Shown in pieces: positions 7,115-15,311 of a stretch of DNA of 46,027 bases (its first letter is position 1; each line of letters opens with the position of its first letter). The notes below the pieces were generated by a model. It saw only the letters and a program-made list of their open reading frames with translations. It ran no database searches and was not told where the DNA came from. The DNA is from SIG710 sp045648605. GTDB taxonomy: Bacteria; Bacillota; Clostridia; Oscillospirales; CAG-272. Where the stretch lies: assembly GCA_045648605.1 (NCBI GenBank), contig JAZROG010000063.1, positions 1 through 46,027 on the forward strand, written 5' to 3'. The translations under genes and the position numbers were made by a program.

Positions 7115-7759
7115 TCAGATGATTTTTTTGATATCCTCGTCTCTACCCATAACCATCAGATGCTCATCTTCCTTTATAACATAGTCTGGAGAAACAGTAG
7201 CCCTGAAAATTCCGTCTGTTTTTTTGTATCCCAAAACATTCAGATTGTATATAACTCTGAAATTTATGCTCTTTATACTCTTCCCTATCCAAGCCTTGCG
7301 AGGTGTTATCTCATAGACAGCATATTCATCCGTAAGCTTGATATAATCAAAGATCTGATCAGAGCTTTCGCTTATGGCAAGACGCCTTGTAACATCGCGC
7401 TCGGGATAGATTATAAAATCCGCACCGACCTTGCGAAGAAATTTATCCTGAATATCGTCGGTAGCAGAGGAATAAATCCTTTTTGCCCCAAGCTCACGAA
7501 GGCGGCTCGTCACCTCAAGGCTTGAACGCAGATCACCGCCAACGCAGACGAAACACGCGTCAAAATCAGAAACGCTGAGACTTTCAAGCACTCCGGGCAC
7601 GGTACAATCCGCAACCTTTGCGCTTGTGGCATATTTTAGCATCTCCTCAACAGCCTCGGGAGATTTGTCAAGGATAAGTGTTTCGCATTTTCTGTCAAGA
7701 AGCTCCATGCAAAGATGCTTTCCAACAGTTCCAAGTCCTATTATCAAAAACTGTTTCAT
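7115..7759 (-). CDS. ktrA: KtrA/TrkA-type potassium uptake regulatory subunit
   Basis: A 214-residue peripheral membrane protein with one RCK unit, the length of KtrA/KtrC rather than the double-length TrkA. The N-terminal Rossmann domain starts with IIGLGTVGKHL (GxGxxG nucleotide loop, 6-11) and an acidic residue after strand 2 (LILDKSP) for nucleotide ribose contact. The C-terminal RCK_C domain (about 130-214) ends with HLMVMGRDEDI. Family members form an octameric ring under KtrB and gate it in response to ATP/ADP or NAD(H), and often to c-di-AMP through RCK_C. An AAGGAG site lies before the ATG. It follows ktrB by 11 bases, so the pair is co-transcribed. Confidence 0.93.
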   Translation of the reverse strand: MKQFLIIGLGTVGKHLCMELLDRKCETLILDKSPEAVEEMLKYATSAKVADCTVPGVLESLSVSDFDACFVCVGGDLRSSLEVTSRLRELGAKRIYSSATDDIQDKFLRKVGADFIIYPERDVTRRLAISESSDQIFDYIKLTDEYAVYEITPRKAWIGKSIKSINFRVIYNLNVLGYKKTDGIFRATVSPDYVIKEDEHLMVMGRDEDIKKII

Positions 7760-7770
7760 TTATATTCTCC

Positions 7771-9102
7771 TTAACCTATAATTATGTCCTCGGCAGGGGC
7801 ACTTATATTTGGCGGTGCTTTTTTCTGCATCATCGCCGCCGCAAATGAAATGCTTCCGACTCTTCCGAGATACATGAGAATTATTATTACATATTTTGAA
7901 GGGATGCAAAGCTCTCTTGTTATTCCCGTACTCATTCCCACGGTTCCTATGGCAGAAAAAGTCTCAAAAAGCACATCTGCCATATCAAATGGCTGAAGCG
8001 CCATTATGACAGCAGCACCTATGAGTGCAAGAGAAAAATTCGTAAATGCAACCGTAACTGCCTTTTTCACCGCACCATCGCTTATTCTTCTGCCAAGCAC
8101 CGATGGATAGGGACGTCCCCTCATGCTTGACAAGGCATGGATCAAAAGCACCGCAAAGGTGGTGGTTTTAATACCGCCGGCAGTTGAACCGGAGCTTCCG
8201 CCTATCAAAAACAAGAAAACATTAAGAAGCTTTCCTGCACCCGAAAATGCGGCAGTATCCGTCACATTCATTCCGGCAGTTCTTGCGCTGACAGAAGCGA
8301 AAAATGAAGCAAGGATCTGCTCTCCGAGAGAAAGCTGCTTATTCGATGCGTTGCTTTCAAATATAAACATAAGAAGCGCTCCGCCAAGGATAAGTACGGC
8401 AGTGGTACAGAGCACAAGCCTTGTATGAAAGCTGTATTTTTTAAATCGAAGACCGTTTTTCAAAATATCATCCCAAACAAGGAAACCGATACCGCCTATT
8501 ATCACCAAAAGCATAACAGTAACGGTTACGGTTATATCATCGGAATAATGCATAAGAGAGGAATAAGGCTCTATCTGCCCCATAAGGTCAAACCCCGCAT
8601 TGCAAAAAGCGGATATTGAATGAAAAATACCAAACCATATTGCCCTTCCCAAAGGGAAATCAAAGGCAAATCTTACCGAAAGTATCAGCGCGCCAATACT
8701 CTCGATGATAAGAGTTCCCAGGAGTATCTTTTTGGTAAGACGCAAAATGCCGCCGATATTAGATGAATTGATGCTTTCGATCATCAGCTCGCGGCTCCTT
8801 ATTCCGATCCTCTTCTTCATTGCCATCATAAAGAGAGTTGCAACGGTAACAAATCCAAGACCGCCTATCTGAATAAGGATAATGATAATAACCTGCCCGA
8901 AAAATGACCAATATGTTCCCGTGTCCACCTGAACGAGTCCCGTAACACAGGAGGCGGAGGTAGCGGTGAAAAACGCATCCAAAAATGAAGCCGCCTCACC
9001 GTCCGCACTCGAAAAAGGAAGCATCAAAAGCAATGTTCCAAGGACTATCATTATGGCATACCCAAGGGCAATGACCTGAACATAAGAAAGCCTGCTTTTC
9101 AT
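7771..9102 (-). CDS. ktrB: KtrB/TrkH-type potassium transporter membrane subunit
   Basis: A 443-residue integral membrane protein with the fourfold pore repeat of the SKT family. The four P-loops are visible: SASCVTGL, SAFCNAGF, SARTAGMN and SAIGTVGM, each with the filter glycine, within about eight to ten hydrophobic segments. It imports K+ with Na+ or H+ coupling, gated by the KtrA ring encoded next. I chose ATG 9102, which has a GGAG site at a good distance; a TTG at 9114 is unlikely. The gene begins one base after the stop of the LtaS-like gene, so LtaS, KtrB and KtrA probably share one transcript from the promoter at 11225. Confidence 0.93.
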   Translation of the reverse strand: MKSRLSYVQVIALGYAIMIVLGTLLLMLPFSSADGEAASFLDAFFTATSASCVTGLVQVDTGTYWSFFGQVIIIILIQIGGLGFVTVATLFMMAMKKRIGIRSRELMIESINSSNIGGILRLTKKILLGTLIIESIGALILSVRFAFDFPLGRAIWFGIFHSISAFCNAGFDLMGQIEPYSSLMHYSDDITVTVTVMLLVIIGGIGFLVWDDILKNGLRFKKYSFHTRLVLCTTAVLILGGALLMFIFESNASNKQLSLGEQILASFFASVSARTAGMNVTDTAAFSGAGKLLNVFLFLIGGSSGSTAGGIKTTTFAVLLIHALSSMRGRPYPSVLGRRISDGAVKKAVTVAFTNFSLALIGAAVIMALQPFDMADVLFETFSAIGTVGMSTGITRELCIPSKYVIIILMYLGRVGSISFAAAMMQKKAPPNISAPAEDIIIG

Positions 9103-9103
9103 T

Positions 9104-11188
9104 TTAATCTCCAAATAAAATATTGAAATAATCGAGAGATATAACGCTCTTTGAATAATTTATCTTGTTTCCGACGATGCCCTTTATCCGCTTGACATAA
9201 GCATCGTCAACCATAGCTCCGTCCTTCGGAGTAAATGTGCCTGTTCTCGCATCATATGTTCCCTTATCGGTAAGCCAAGAATAATTTGTCCAAAGAACAA
9301 GCGGCTCCGCCTCTGAGAAAACATCCCTGCCCACAAGAAGTCTTGAATCGTATTCTATTCCGAAAAGATTGAGAAGCGTCGGGAGGATATCAAGACTATA
9401 TACGGGAGTGTCAATTACCACCTTTTCTTCTCTGTCCTCAAGGCATCCGCTCCACATAATGAGCGCAGAATGGTCGCGCAGGAAGATATTACCCGCAGGA
9501 TCATAGCCATAAAGCTCACCAAGATAATCCTTATCATTACCCCATGATTCACCCTTTTCAAGTCCGTAAGGGTAATGGTCGGTGGAAATGACTATAACCG
9601 TATCATCTGCCATTCCCTTTTCCTCAAGCTGTGAAACAATATACGAAAGTCCCTTTTCAAGCTCATAATTTGCCGCATAGTATGCCTTTATAGTCTCGGA
9701 AGCATCCATATTTTCAAAGGTCTCGCGGTTTCTCTTTGACATACTGTTGCCCGTCCAGCTGTAGAGACAGTGACCGCTGACAGTCATATAATAAATATTG
9801 AAGGGTTCTTCGCTGCAATATTTATCGAAGGTAAATTTCATCATTTCCTCGTCACTTGCGGGCCAACGACTCTGAACGCCCTCCTCCATTCCGTTACCCA
9901 TGCCGATAAATTCGGAATAACCGAAATTGGTATGAGTAAGATGACGACTGTAATAGGTATTGGAATTATTATGATAAGCGTAGGAATTATATCCCTCTCT
10001 CGTAAGAGCATTTCCGATGGTGTAATAAAGATTAAGACCAACGGTATTCTTCATACTCTTAACGCCCGCCATAGGGACAAGTCCCATAAGCACCGAGTAT
10101 TCCCCCGTAGAAGTGCTTCCGCCCCAAGCAGGCTGATAATAGTCGGTGAAATTTATGCCATTCGTGTAAAGACGGTAAAGCGTGGGGGTCATAACAGGGT
10201 CGATTATCTCCTTTGAGAATGCCTCTGCGGTTATGAGAATGAGATTTTTACCCTTAAAAAGGCCGGTAAATTCATTTTGAGATGTGGGAGACTGACTTGC
10301 TATATAAGAATGAAGCTTTGCAACGTCTGACTTCTTTTCGCCCTCCGCAAGAGCTGCAAAATCAATATCCACCTCATTTTTTCCGTAAACAACGGGCGGT
10401 GCGGGCGGGTCTATCTCTTCGGTATCGGTACCGAGAGTATCCGGTGCATCGGTATCCTGCGTGTTCTCTGTTTCAATGGGGTCAACGGGAGCAAATTCAA
10501 AATCAGAATCACTTCCGCCGCCAATAGAATTCAGCAGATCAAGTCCCATGGCATTTGTAAGACCAAAGGTGTGAACAGCATCGTCAAAATTATACTGCTT
10601 CGACAGTTTTGCTCTGTCAACGGGCGCAAGTGCAATAATTCCAAGGCACAAAAGCTGTGCTACAAGTGCAGCTCCCATCCTCATAAGAGGAATTCGCGAA
10701 TCGCGGTTGCCCGAAAGATTTCTGAAAAACAGACAAAACAACACAAGAGGAACATAATAAAGTATAATGACCCAAATGCCCTTTAGCATTATGGTCAAAG
10801 CAATAGAGGTGAAGCCTGTTGCAACATCCCCCGTACCGCTTATGATGGATTCCAGATTCATACAGGTCATAAAGGATTTGAAAACAAAATATTCAACGCA
10901 GAAAAGCACAGGAGTTATGGAGAGAACGACTATTCCCGTTATTTTTCTTGCCTTCGGTTTTTTCACAAGCTCAATCGCAGCACCGAGAATAGTACCGAAG
11001 GCACCACCGGTAAGTATAAGATAAAGCCATGTAAGTCCGCTATAGCTGACGCCCATAATGGCATACATAAGCATCTCAAAAAATATATAAGTCAACGCCA
11101 AAAAAGCCCAAAGCGGGAAACGGTATCTTACCGCAGGCCGTCTTGGCATTCCATTGTTATTTACCATGGGTCTTGATTGATTATTCAT
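9104..11188 (-). CDS. LtaS-like membrane sulfatase-family phosphoglycerol transferase
   Basis: A 694-residue protein with a short polar N-terminus, five hydrophobic segments in the first 210 residues, an acidic low-complexity linker rich in Asp, Thr and Glu (about 230-270), and an extracellular alkaline-phosphatase-fold domain (about 300-640). The catalytic Thr lies in GGSTSTGEYS, and a metal-binding TDHYPYG motif is in the C-terminal half. Lipoteichoic acid synthases transfer glycerol phosphate from phosphatidylglycerol to a growing polymer on the outer membrane face using Mn2+. The length and topology fit LtaS, but substrate is uncertain because related enzymes modify other glycans or lipids. 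ATG 11188 is chosen over a TTG upstream; its ribosome site (AAGGGA) is modest. First gene of a probable three-gene unit with ktrB and ktrA. Confidence 0.88.
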   Translation of the reverse strand: MNNQSRPMVNNNGMPRRPAVRYRFPLWAFLALTYIFFEMLMYAIMGVSYSGLTWLYLILTGGAFGTILGAAIELVKKPKARKITGIVVLSITPVLFCVEYFVFKSFMTCMNLESIISGTGDVATGFTSIALTIMLKGIWVIILYYVPLVLFCLFFRNLSGNRDSRIPLMRMGAALVAQLLCLGIIALAPVDRAKLSKQYNFDDAVHTFGLTNAMGLDLLNSIGGGSDSDFEFAPVDPIETENTQDTDAPDTLGTDTEEIDPPAPPVVYGKNEVDIDFAALAEGEKKSDVAKLHSYIASQSPTSQNEFTGLFKGKNLILITAEAFSKEIIDPVMTPTLYRLYTNGINFTDYYQPAWGGSTSTGEYSVLMGLVPMAGVKSMKNTVGLNLYYTIGNALTREGYNSYAYHNNSNTYYSRHLTHTNFGYSEFIGMGNGMEEGVQSRWPASDEEMMKFTFDKYCSEEPFNIYYMTVSGHCLYSWTGNSMSKRNRETFENMDASETIKAYYAANYELEKGLSYIVSQLEEKGMADDTVIVISTDHYPYGLEKGESWGNDKDYLGELYGYDPAGNIFLRDHSALIMWSGCLEDREEKVVIDTPVYSLDILPTLLNLFGIEYDSRLLVGRDVFSEAEPLVLWTNYSWLTDKGTYDARTGTFTPKDGAMVDDAYVKRIKGIVGNKINYSKSVISLDYFNILFGD

Positions 11189-11224
11189 TTCTTTTCCCTT
11201 TTTCAATAGATTTTTACATATTAA

Positions 11225-11233
11225 AGTATATCA
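11225..11233 (-). promoter_or_regulatory. extended -10 promoter of the LtaS-ktrBA unit
   Basis: Minus strand TGATATACT is an extended -10 element (TG-N-TATACT). No good -35 hexamer is present, which is usual for this class. It lies about 37 bases before the LtaS start. Confidence 0.5.
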
Positions 11234-11274
11234 CGATATGTGGAATTTTGCATTTCCTTTTTATTACGATTTTG

Positions 11275-12036
11275 TTAATATGAATTTTTATATTTTGCCG
11301 AATAGGCACTCGGAGCCTCGCCCATCTCGCGCTTAAAAACTCTGCTGAAGGGATATATCCCGGAATATCCGACAGCATATGCGGTCTCACTCACCGACAT
11401 CAATGGTAATTTCAGATATTCCTTCGCCTTTTCCATTCTCATTTTCCGCAGATACGCCATCGGTGACATTCCCGTTTCACGGAAAAACAGTTTTCTGAAA
11501 TACACCGTACTAATATTAAGCCTTTGAGCGATGGCATCGTTGGATAGCTCGGGATCCGAAAGCTCCGAGCGCATTATATCTATGGCTGCCCTGCTGTATT
11601 CCCCATGCTCCGAGGAAACAGATTCCTTATCAAGTGAGGTCAGAATGTCATAGAGTGCCGCAAGACAGGCATGATGTGAATGAGCACCGTTTTCTTCATA
11701 AAACATCCTACGCAGATTTTCAAGCTTTTCTTCATAAAGAGCCACATCCGAAATAGGAAAAACCAAAAATTCACCTATGTCAAAATTACATTCAAAATTT
11801 AACTGGAGACAAATTCCGTTCTCTGTAGGCTCATAAAAATAATCTGCGCACGGAAGATATACCAAGTGTTCCCTGTCCAGAACATATTCTTCCCCATTCA
11901 TACTATATAAAACACTTCCGCTTTTTGCAAAAATAAGTCCCGAGAAGCGGCGGTTCACCTTACCTCCGTCCCCGATCGCAACATCTATATTGAACATACT
12001 GTGAATCTTGCTTACAACGATTTCATTCCATTCCAC
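11275..12036 (-). CDS. AraC-family transcriptional regulator
   Basis: A 253-residue regulator. The N-terminal 140 residues form a cupin-like sensing domain (VLYSMNGEEYVLDREHLVYLP), typical of sugar-sensing members. The C-terminal double helix-turn-helix (about 155-250) has the first recognition segment near AIAQRLNISTVYFRKLF and the second in SETAYAVGYSGIYPFSRVFKREMG, matching the AraC signature. The start is GTG at 12036, five bases after a GGAGGG site. The promoter at 12063-12091 serves it. It is divergent from the decayed dehydroquinase-like/SDR operon at 12227, which it probably controlled, so it may now be an orphan. Effector unknown. Confidence 0.9.
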   Translation of the reverse strand: MEWNEIVVSKIHSMFNIDVAIGDGGKVNRRFSGLIFAKSGSVLYSMNGEEYVLDREHLVYLPCADYFYEPTENGICLQLNFECNFDIGEFLVFPISDVALYEEKLENLRRMFYEENGAHSHHACLAALYDILTSLDKESVSSEHGEYSRAAIDIMRSELSDPELSNDAIAQRLNISTVYFRKLFFRETGMSPMAYLRKMRMEKAKEYLKLPLMSVSETAYAVGYSGIYPFSRVFKREMGEAPSAYSAKYKNSY

Positions 12037-12062
12037 GGTATCCCTCCTCTCTTACATCTAAT

Positions 12063-12091
12063 AATATAATACATTTTTCTCCATCTGTCAA
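12063..12091 (-). promoter_or_regulatory. sigma-A promoter of the AraC gene
   Basis: Minus strand: perfect TTGACA (12091-12086), 17-base spacer, TATATT (12068-12063). Strong for a regulator gene. Confidence 0.8.
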
Positions 12092-12169
12092 GAGCTTTTC
12101 TGACAAATAAGCACTGCTTTTAATAGTTATTTTGTATCACTGCAGTTAAATTTAATATCAAAATAGGCA

Positions 12170-12198
12170 TTGAAAGAAAAAGCATACCGTGGTAAAAT
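12170..12198 (+). promoter_or_regulatory. promoter of the decayed dehydroquinase/SDR locus
   Basis: TTGAAA, 17-base spacer, TAAAAT, 29 bases before the ATG at 12227. The site is divergent to the AraC promoter. The promoter still looks functional although the genes behind it are not. Confidence 0.6.
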
Positions 12199-12226
12199 AT
12201 AAAAAAACGAAAGGATTATAGATAAA

Positions 12227-12728
12227 ATGTCAAGATTTGTTCTCGGAAAAACCAAGCGTCATATACCGCTTGTGGTTTCGATAGGAAACAAAAATGTATA
12301 TGACAACGTAAGAACTATAAGAAACGCTCTCTATGACGGAGCTGACGGATTTCTCATACATACTGAATATCTGGAGGGAGAGCAAAGAAGCGACGAGAAC
12401 CTGAAAAAAAACATTTGAAGCAACAGAGTACAGACCCATCCTCGTTCTCGCATACAGAGGCCGCAAGGATGAAACGGATGAAGACAGAGCCGCATTTCTT
12501 CTTCACTGCCTTGATCTGGGAGCCGACAGCGTTGATCTCATCTCCGACCTCTATGATCCCTCCCCCGATCAGTACACCACAAATCCCGAGGCTATAAGGA
12601 AGCAGGAGGAATTTATAAAGCAGTTGCACGAAAAGGGCGGAACTGTTATGATGTCCACCCACACAGACGGAATGCTGACTCTTGAAAGAACACTCGAAAT
12701 TGCCCTTGAGCATCAGAGAAGAGGCGCA
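12227..12728 (+). pseudogene. type I 3-dehydroquinate dehydratase-like gene, frameshifted and cut off by a deletion
   Basis: The N-terminal frame (PLVVSIGNKNVYDN, then GADGFLIHTEYLEG) and its continuation in another frame (YRPILVLAYRGRKDE, DLGADSVDLISDL, VMMSTHTDGML) resemble the TIM-barrel of type I dehydroquinases (AroD type). The frame breaks at a run of eight A (12404-12411); with seven A it reads on as LKKTFEATEYRP. At about 12728 the barrel stops after EHQRRGA, where the family would continue with the catalytic Lys strand, and an SDR sequence follows directly. The aro operon below has its own type II enzyme, so this copy was probably catabolic (quinate or sugar acid) rather than biosynthetic. 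Family call moderate; pseudogene state firm. Confidence 0.7.
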
Positions 12729-13399
12729 GGCTCGGGAATGGGACTTTTGTCCGCGCAAAAATTTGCAGAAAGCGGTGCAAGCGTCGCAATGCTCGATATA
12801 AACGAAGAAGCGATTAAAACAAAAGCAGAAAAGCTTACAAAAGAGGGATATTCGGTGCTTCCCATCAAGTGTAACGTCAGAGAATTTGACGAAATCAAGG
12901 CGGCGGTAGAGCTTACAAAAAAGACTTTTGGAAGAATTGACTATACCCTCAGCTTTGCAGGCGGCTATGCCGGAAGAATACTGAACGACTCGAATAATCT
13001 TGAAGAGGTCAGACCCGAAACCATAGAATGGAGCCTTGATGTAAACCTCCGTGCGCCAATTTATATGGCAATGTCCGCCTTTGAATATCTTAAAGAAAAC
13101 GGCGGTGTTGTTATCCACCTTGGTTCAATCACGGGACACGACGGCAACGCCCCCGCATACAGCCCCGCAAAATACGGACTTGTTGCATTTACAAAAAAGG
13201 TTGCAATTCAGGCGCACCTTATGGCATCCGTTCCGTGTGCGTTTCACCGGGGCCCGTGCTCACAAGAGAGGCTATGGCAAATATGAAAACCCTCATGGGA
13301 TATGCCGCAGAGCCTATTGAGCTTGTAAGAGTTATTATGTTCCTCTGCTCGGATAACGCACGCTCCATCACAGGCTGCGAATATCTGGTGGACGGCTGA
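12729..13399 (+). pseudogene. short-chain dehydrogenase/reductase lacking its N-terminus, frameshifted
   Basis: An SDR starts abruptly at GSGMGLLSAQKF, the second half of the TGxxxGxG cofactor loop; the first strand and start codon are missing. Then come LDINEEAIK, the NVRE/SFAGG region, LGSITGHDG with the catalytic Ser, and the YxxxK motif (YSPAKYG). Near 13210 one base has been lost: adding one G restores the usual continuation (PYGIR, VSPGPVLTREAM) up to the ITGCEYLVDG end and TGA at 13399. So the gene has a 5' deletion fused to the dehydroquinase-like gene and an internal frameshift. Likely once an NAD(P)-dependent alcohol or polyol dehydrogenase of a catabolic operon. Confidence 0.85.
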
Positions 13400-13437
13400 A
13401 GAAACGTTATGCATAACAAATAAAAATCACTCAAAAG

Positions 13438-13477
13438 AAGGGCTGAACGGTCTTGTTAAAAACACCGTTCAGCCCTT
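13438..13477 (+). terminator. long hairpin after the decayed SDR gene
   Basis: Perfect 14-bp stem (AGGGCTGAACGGT and its complement) around a 12-base loop, about 40 bases after the SDR stop. The tract after it on the plus strand is A/T mixed rather than a U-run, so termination may be weak. Confidence 0.5.
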
Positions 13478-13581
13478 AAATTAATTTAAACGAAACACCG
13501 AATTGAAGTCAGAAATGCCCTCATCCAATAAAGAATTTTACTCTTGCAGACCTTGCGGACAAATCCATTTAACAAAAAATT

Positions 13582-13609
13582 TTGGGACAGCCATCTTGAG
13601 CTGTCCCAA
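13582..13609 (-). terminator. intrinsic terminator of smpB
   Basis: 10-bp stem (TTGGGACAGC and complement) with an 8-base loop, followed on the minus strand by AATTTTTTG. It lies four bases after the smpB stop. Confidence 0.85.
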
Positions 13610-13613
13610 TTCT

Positions 13614-14087
13614 TTAAAAATCCGCGTGTTTATTTTTGGTAAATCTCTCAATATTGCGGTCGCTTTCGCGCTTCGCGTCCGACTCTCGCTTATCATAAAG
13701 CTTTTTACCTCTGCAAAGTCCAACCTCAACCTTAACATACGAGCCTGAAAAATAGAGCGAAAGGGGCACAAGGGTAAATCCCTTTTGTCCCACAAGACCG
13801 TGCAGCTTCATTATCTCTCTTTTATGCATAAGAAGCTTCCTGTCGCGGAGAGGCTCACGGTTAAAAATATTTCCCTGCTCATATGGACTTATATGAATAC
13901 CCACCGCAAGAAGCTCGCCATCCTTCACCTCGCAATAGGAATCCTTCAAATTCACCTGACCTGCTCTCAGGCTCTTGACCTCCGTTCCCGAAAGAACGAT
14001 GCCCGCCTCATATCTTTCATCCACAAAATAATCATGGAAGGCTTTTTTATTCTGGGCAATTATCTTTTTTCCGCCCTTGTCTGCCAC
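13614..14087 (-). CDS. smpB: SmpB, tmRNA-binding protein for trans-translation
   Basis: A 157-residue protein of standard length. It binds tmRNA (SsrA) and brings it to ribosomes stalled on broken messages. The beta-barrel core is seen in AGIVLSGTEVKSLR, VNLKDSYCEV and HISPYEQGN; the basic C-terminal tail (KKLYDKRESDAKRESDRNIER) inserts into the empty mRNA channel. The start is GTG 14087, seven bases after an AGGAGG site; a TTG at 14090 is too close. It follows the VOC gene by about 33 bases with no terminator between, so both may be co-transcribed from 14581. The ssrA gene is not in the window. Confidence 0.97.
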   Translation of the reverse strand: MADKGGKKIIAQNKKAFHDYFVDERYEAGIVLSGTEVKSLRAGQVNLKDSYCEVKDGELLAVGIHISPYEQGNIFNREPLRDRKLLMHKREIMKLHGLVGQKGFTLVPLSLYFSGSYVKVEVGLCRGKKLYDKRESDAKRESDRNIERFTKNKHADF

Positions 14088-14120
14088 CAAATCACCTCCT
14101 ATATAGCTTATCCTACTATT

Positions 14121-14522
14121 TTACACCTCGGTGGCTCTGAAAAATTCAACCTGCTCTCCGCCGGGAGCTATAACAAAAGCGCAGTTTATGACAATATTTG
14201 TCGGCTCGGAATTAACAGGAACGCTCTTGGGGAGAATATGCGGCTTTCCGCCTGCTGCAATAGCCTTATTATAAGCCGCCTCAACATCGTCAACCTTGAA
14301 TGCAAGATGGATATATCTGCTGTCCTGCTCCTCTTTTCCCGTTCCGTTTGAGAAAAGCTCGATATATTCGCCATTTCCAATGTCAAGCAGAGCAATGGTC
14401 TTTTCGTGGCTTCCCCATTTTGCATAGAGGGTAAAGCCAAGTCCCTCTGTATAAAATTTATATGACTCCTCAAAGTTATTTACCGCCAGAGCCACATGAT
14501 GTATTCCGTTTACAATACTCAT
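14121..14522 (-). CDS. VOC-superfamily (glyoxalase I-like) protein
   Basis: A 133-residue protein with two beta-alpha-beta-beta-beta modules: VNGIHHVALAVNNFEES at the N-terminus and YIHLAFKVDDVEAAYNKA in the middle, ending in APGGEQVEFFR. Likely metal ligands are His8 or His9 and the Glu of EYIELF in the first half, plus the His of IHLAF and the Glu of VEFF in the second, as in glyoxalase I and related lyases. The family detoxifies methylglyoxal or acts on other small molecules, so substrate is open. GGAGG site before ATG 14522; own promoter at 14553-14581. Confidence 0.85.
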   Translation of the reverse strand: MSIVNGIHHVALAVNNFEESYKFYTEGLGFTLYAKWGSHEKTIALLDIGNGEYIELFSNGTGKEEQDSRYIHLAFKVDDVEAAYNKAIAAGGKPHILPKSVPVNSEPTNIVINCAFVIAPGGEQVEFFRATEV

Positions 14523-14552
14523 TGTTATTAACCTCCAAAATTTACTACCAAT

Positions 14553-14581
14553 ATTTTAACAGAAAATGGATGATATGTCAA
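14553..14581 (-). promoter_or_regulatory. sigma-A promoter of the VOC-smpB unit
   Basis: Minus strand: perfect TTGACA (14581-14576), 17-base spacer, TAAAAT (14558-14553). The -35 box overlaps the last codons of the TetR gene. Confidence 0.8.
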
Positions 14582-15156
14582 GTGTTATCCACTATCCACA
14601 TCAGTTCTTTTTTCATAAAGGCGATCTTTTTTTCGCACTGCGGAAAATCCTCGCCTTCAAGATGCACCACAGTGCCATAGATAATGGCTTTTATAAGATA
14701 CTCCATTTCATCGAGCTTTTCATCGTCAAGACCCTTTTCCTGTGCGTATTTTTTCGTGAGAGCATTTATTCTCCGCCATATCTTATCTCTCTCCGCCGTC
14801 TGCTCCTCGGTCATTCCACTGCCAACGGGAAGCATTATCGAAAGATAATTGGGATTTGCTATGAGAAAACGCACATTCGCCACGCAAGCCTCAACGATCT
14901 GACGCTTTGAATCCCCCTCAAAAGCCATTTCGATCTGCTCGCACATCATATCCCATCTGGAATTTATATATGAAATGATGGAAAGAACAAGCTCGTCCTT
15001 ATTTTTAAAATGTCTGTAAGGCGCGGCGCAGGACACCTCGCACATAGATGCAACTCTGCGAAGTGAAAAATCGTTAAGACCGTGAAGCTCTATTTCCTTA
15101 ATACCCGCAATTAACAGGCGTTCACGAACCCTCTCGTCGAAATTAGCATTTTTCAT
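14578..15156 (-). CDS. TetR/AcrR-family repressor next to the aro operon
   Basis: A 192-residue regulator. The N-terminal DNA-binding domain (10-55) has the TetR helix-turn-helix: IKEIELHGLNDFSLRRVASMCEVS followed by PYRHFKNKDEL. The rest is the variable ligand-binding and dimer domain. GGGAGG site before ATG 15156. It is divergent from the aro operon, and matching inverted repeats lie at the start sites of both units (15179-15191 and 15278-15290), which suggests that it represses itself and the aro operon. TetR control of a whole aromatic amino acid operon would be unusual; the ligand could be an aromatic compound, but this is inference. Confidence 0.9.
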   Translation of the reverse strand: MKNANFDERVRERLLIAGIKEIELHGLNDFSLRRVASMCEVSCAAPYRHFKNKDELVLSIISYINSRWDMMCEQIEMAFEGDSKRQIVEACVANVRFLIANPNYLSIMLPVGSGMTEEQTAERDKIWRRINALTKKYAQEKGLDDEKLDEMEYLIKAIIYGTVVHLEGEDFPQCEKKIAFMKKELMWIVDNT

Positions 15157-15178
15157 ATAAATCCTCCCTCGAAAATGA

Positions 15179-15191
15179 TTAGCACTGTTAT
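15179..15191. promoter_or_regulatory. putative TetR operator 1, at the tetR promoter
   Basis: TTAGCACTGTTAT matches operator 2 in inverted orientation at 11 of 13 positions. It overlaps the downstream end of the tetR -10 box and the expected start site. Confidence 0.6.
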
Positions 15192-15218
15192 TTTAACATA
15201 AAATCCCCAAAAAATCAA
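15190..15218 (-). promoter_or_regulatory. promoter of the TetR gene
   Basis: Minus strand: TTGATT, 17-base spacer, TAAAAT (15195-15190). Confidence 0.7.
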
Positions 15219-15237
15219 GTTTTTTCTAAAAATTCTC

Positions 15238-15265
15238 TTGACTTTTTTTAAAAAACGTGTATAAT
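15238..15265 (+). promoter_or_regulatory. sigma-A promoter of the aro operon
   Basis: TTGACT, 16-base spacer, perfect TATAAT. Start site expected near 15272, just before operator 2. Confidence 0.8.
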
Positions 15266-15277
15266 ATAATCATCGTG

Positions 15278-15290
15278 TTAACAGTGTTAA
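15278..15290. promoter_or_regulatory. putative TetR operator 2, at the aro operon start
   Basis: TTAACAGTGTTAA is a perfect palindrome around a central base, inside a longer one (15276-15292). It lies between the aro start site and the ribosome site (GGAAGGAG), a position that blocks elongation. Confidence 0.65.
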
Positions 15291-15311
15291 CATTTCGGAA
15301 GGAGAATCCCG

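Noticed and set aside
12404..12411. Programmed frameshifting at a run of eight A
   Set aside because: The gene is also cut by a deletion and lacks its C-terminus, so simple decay is the better explanation.
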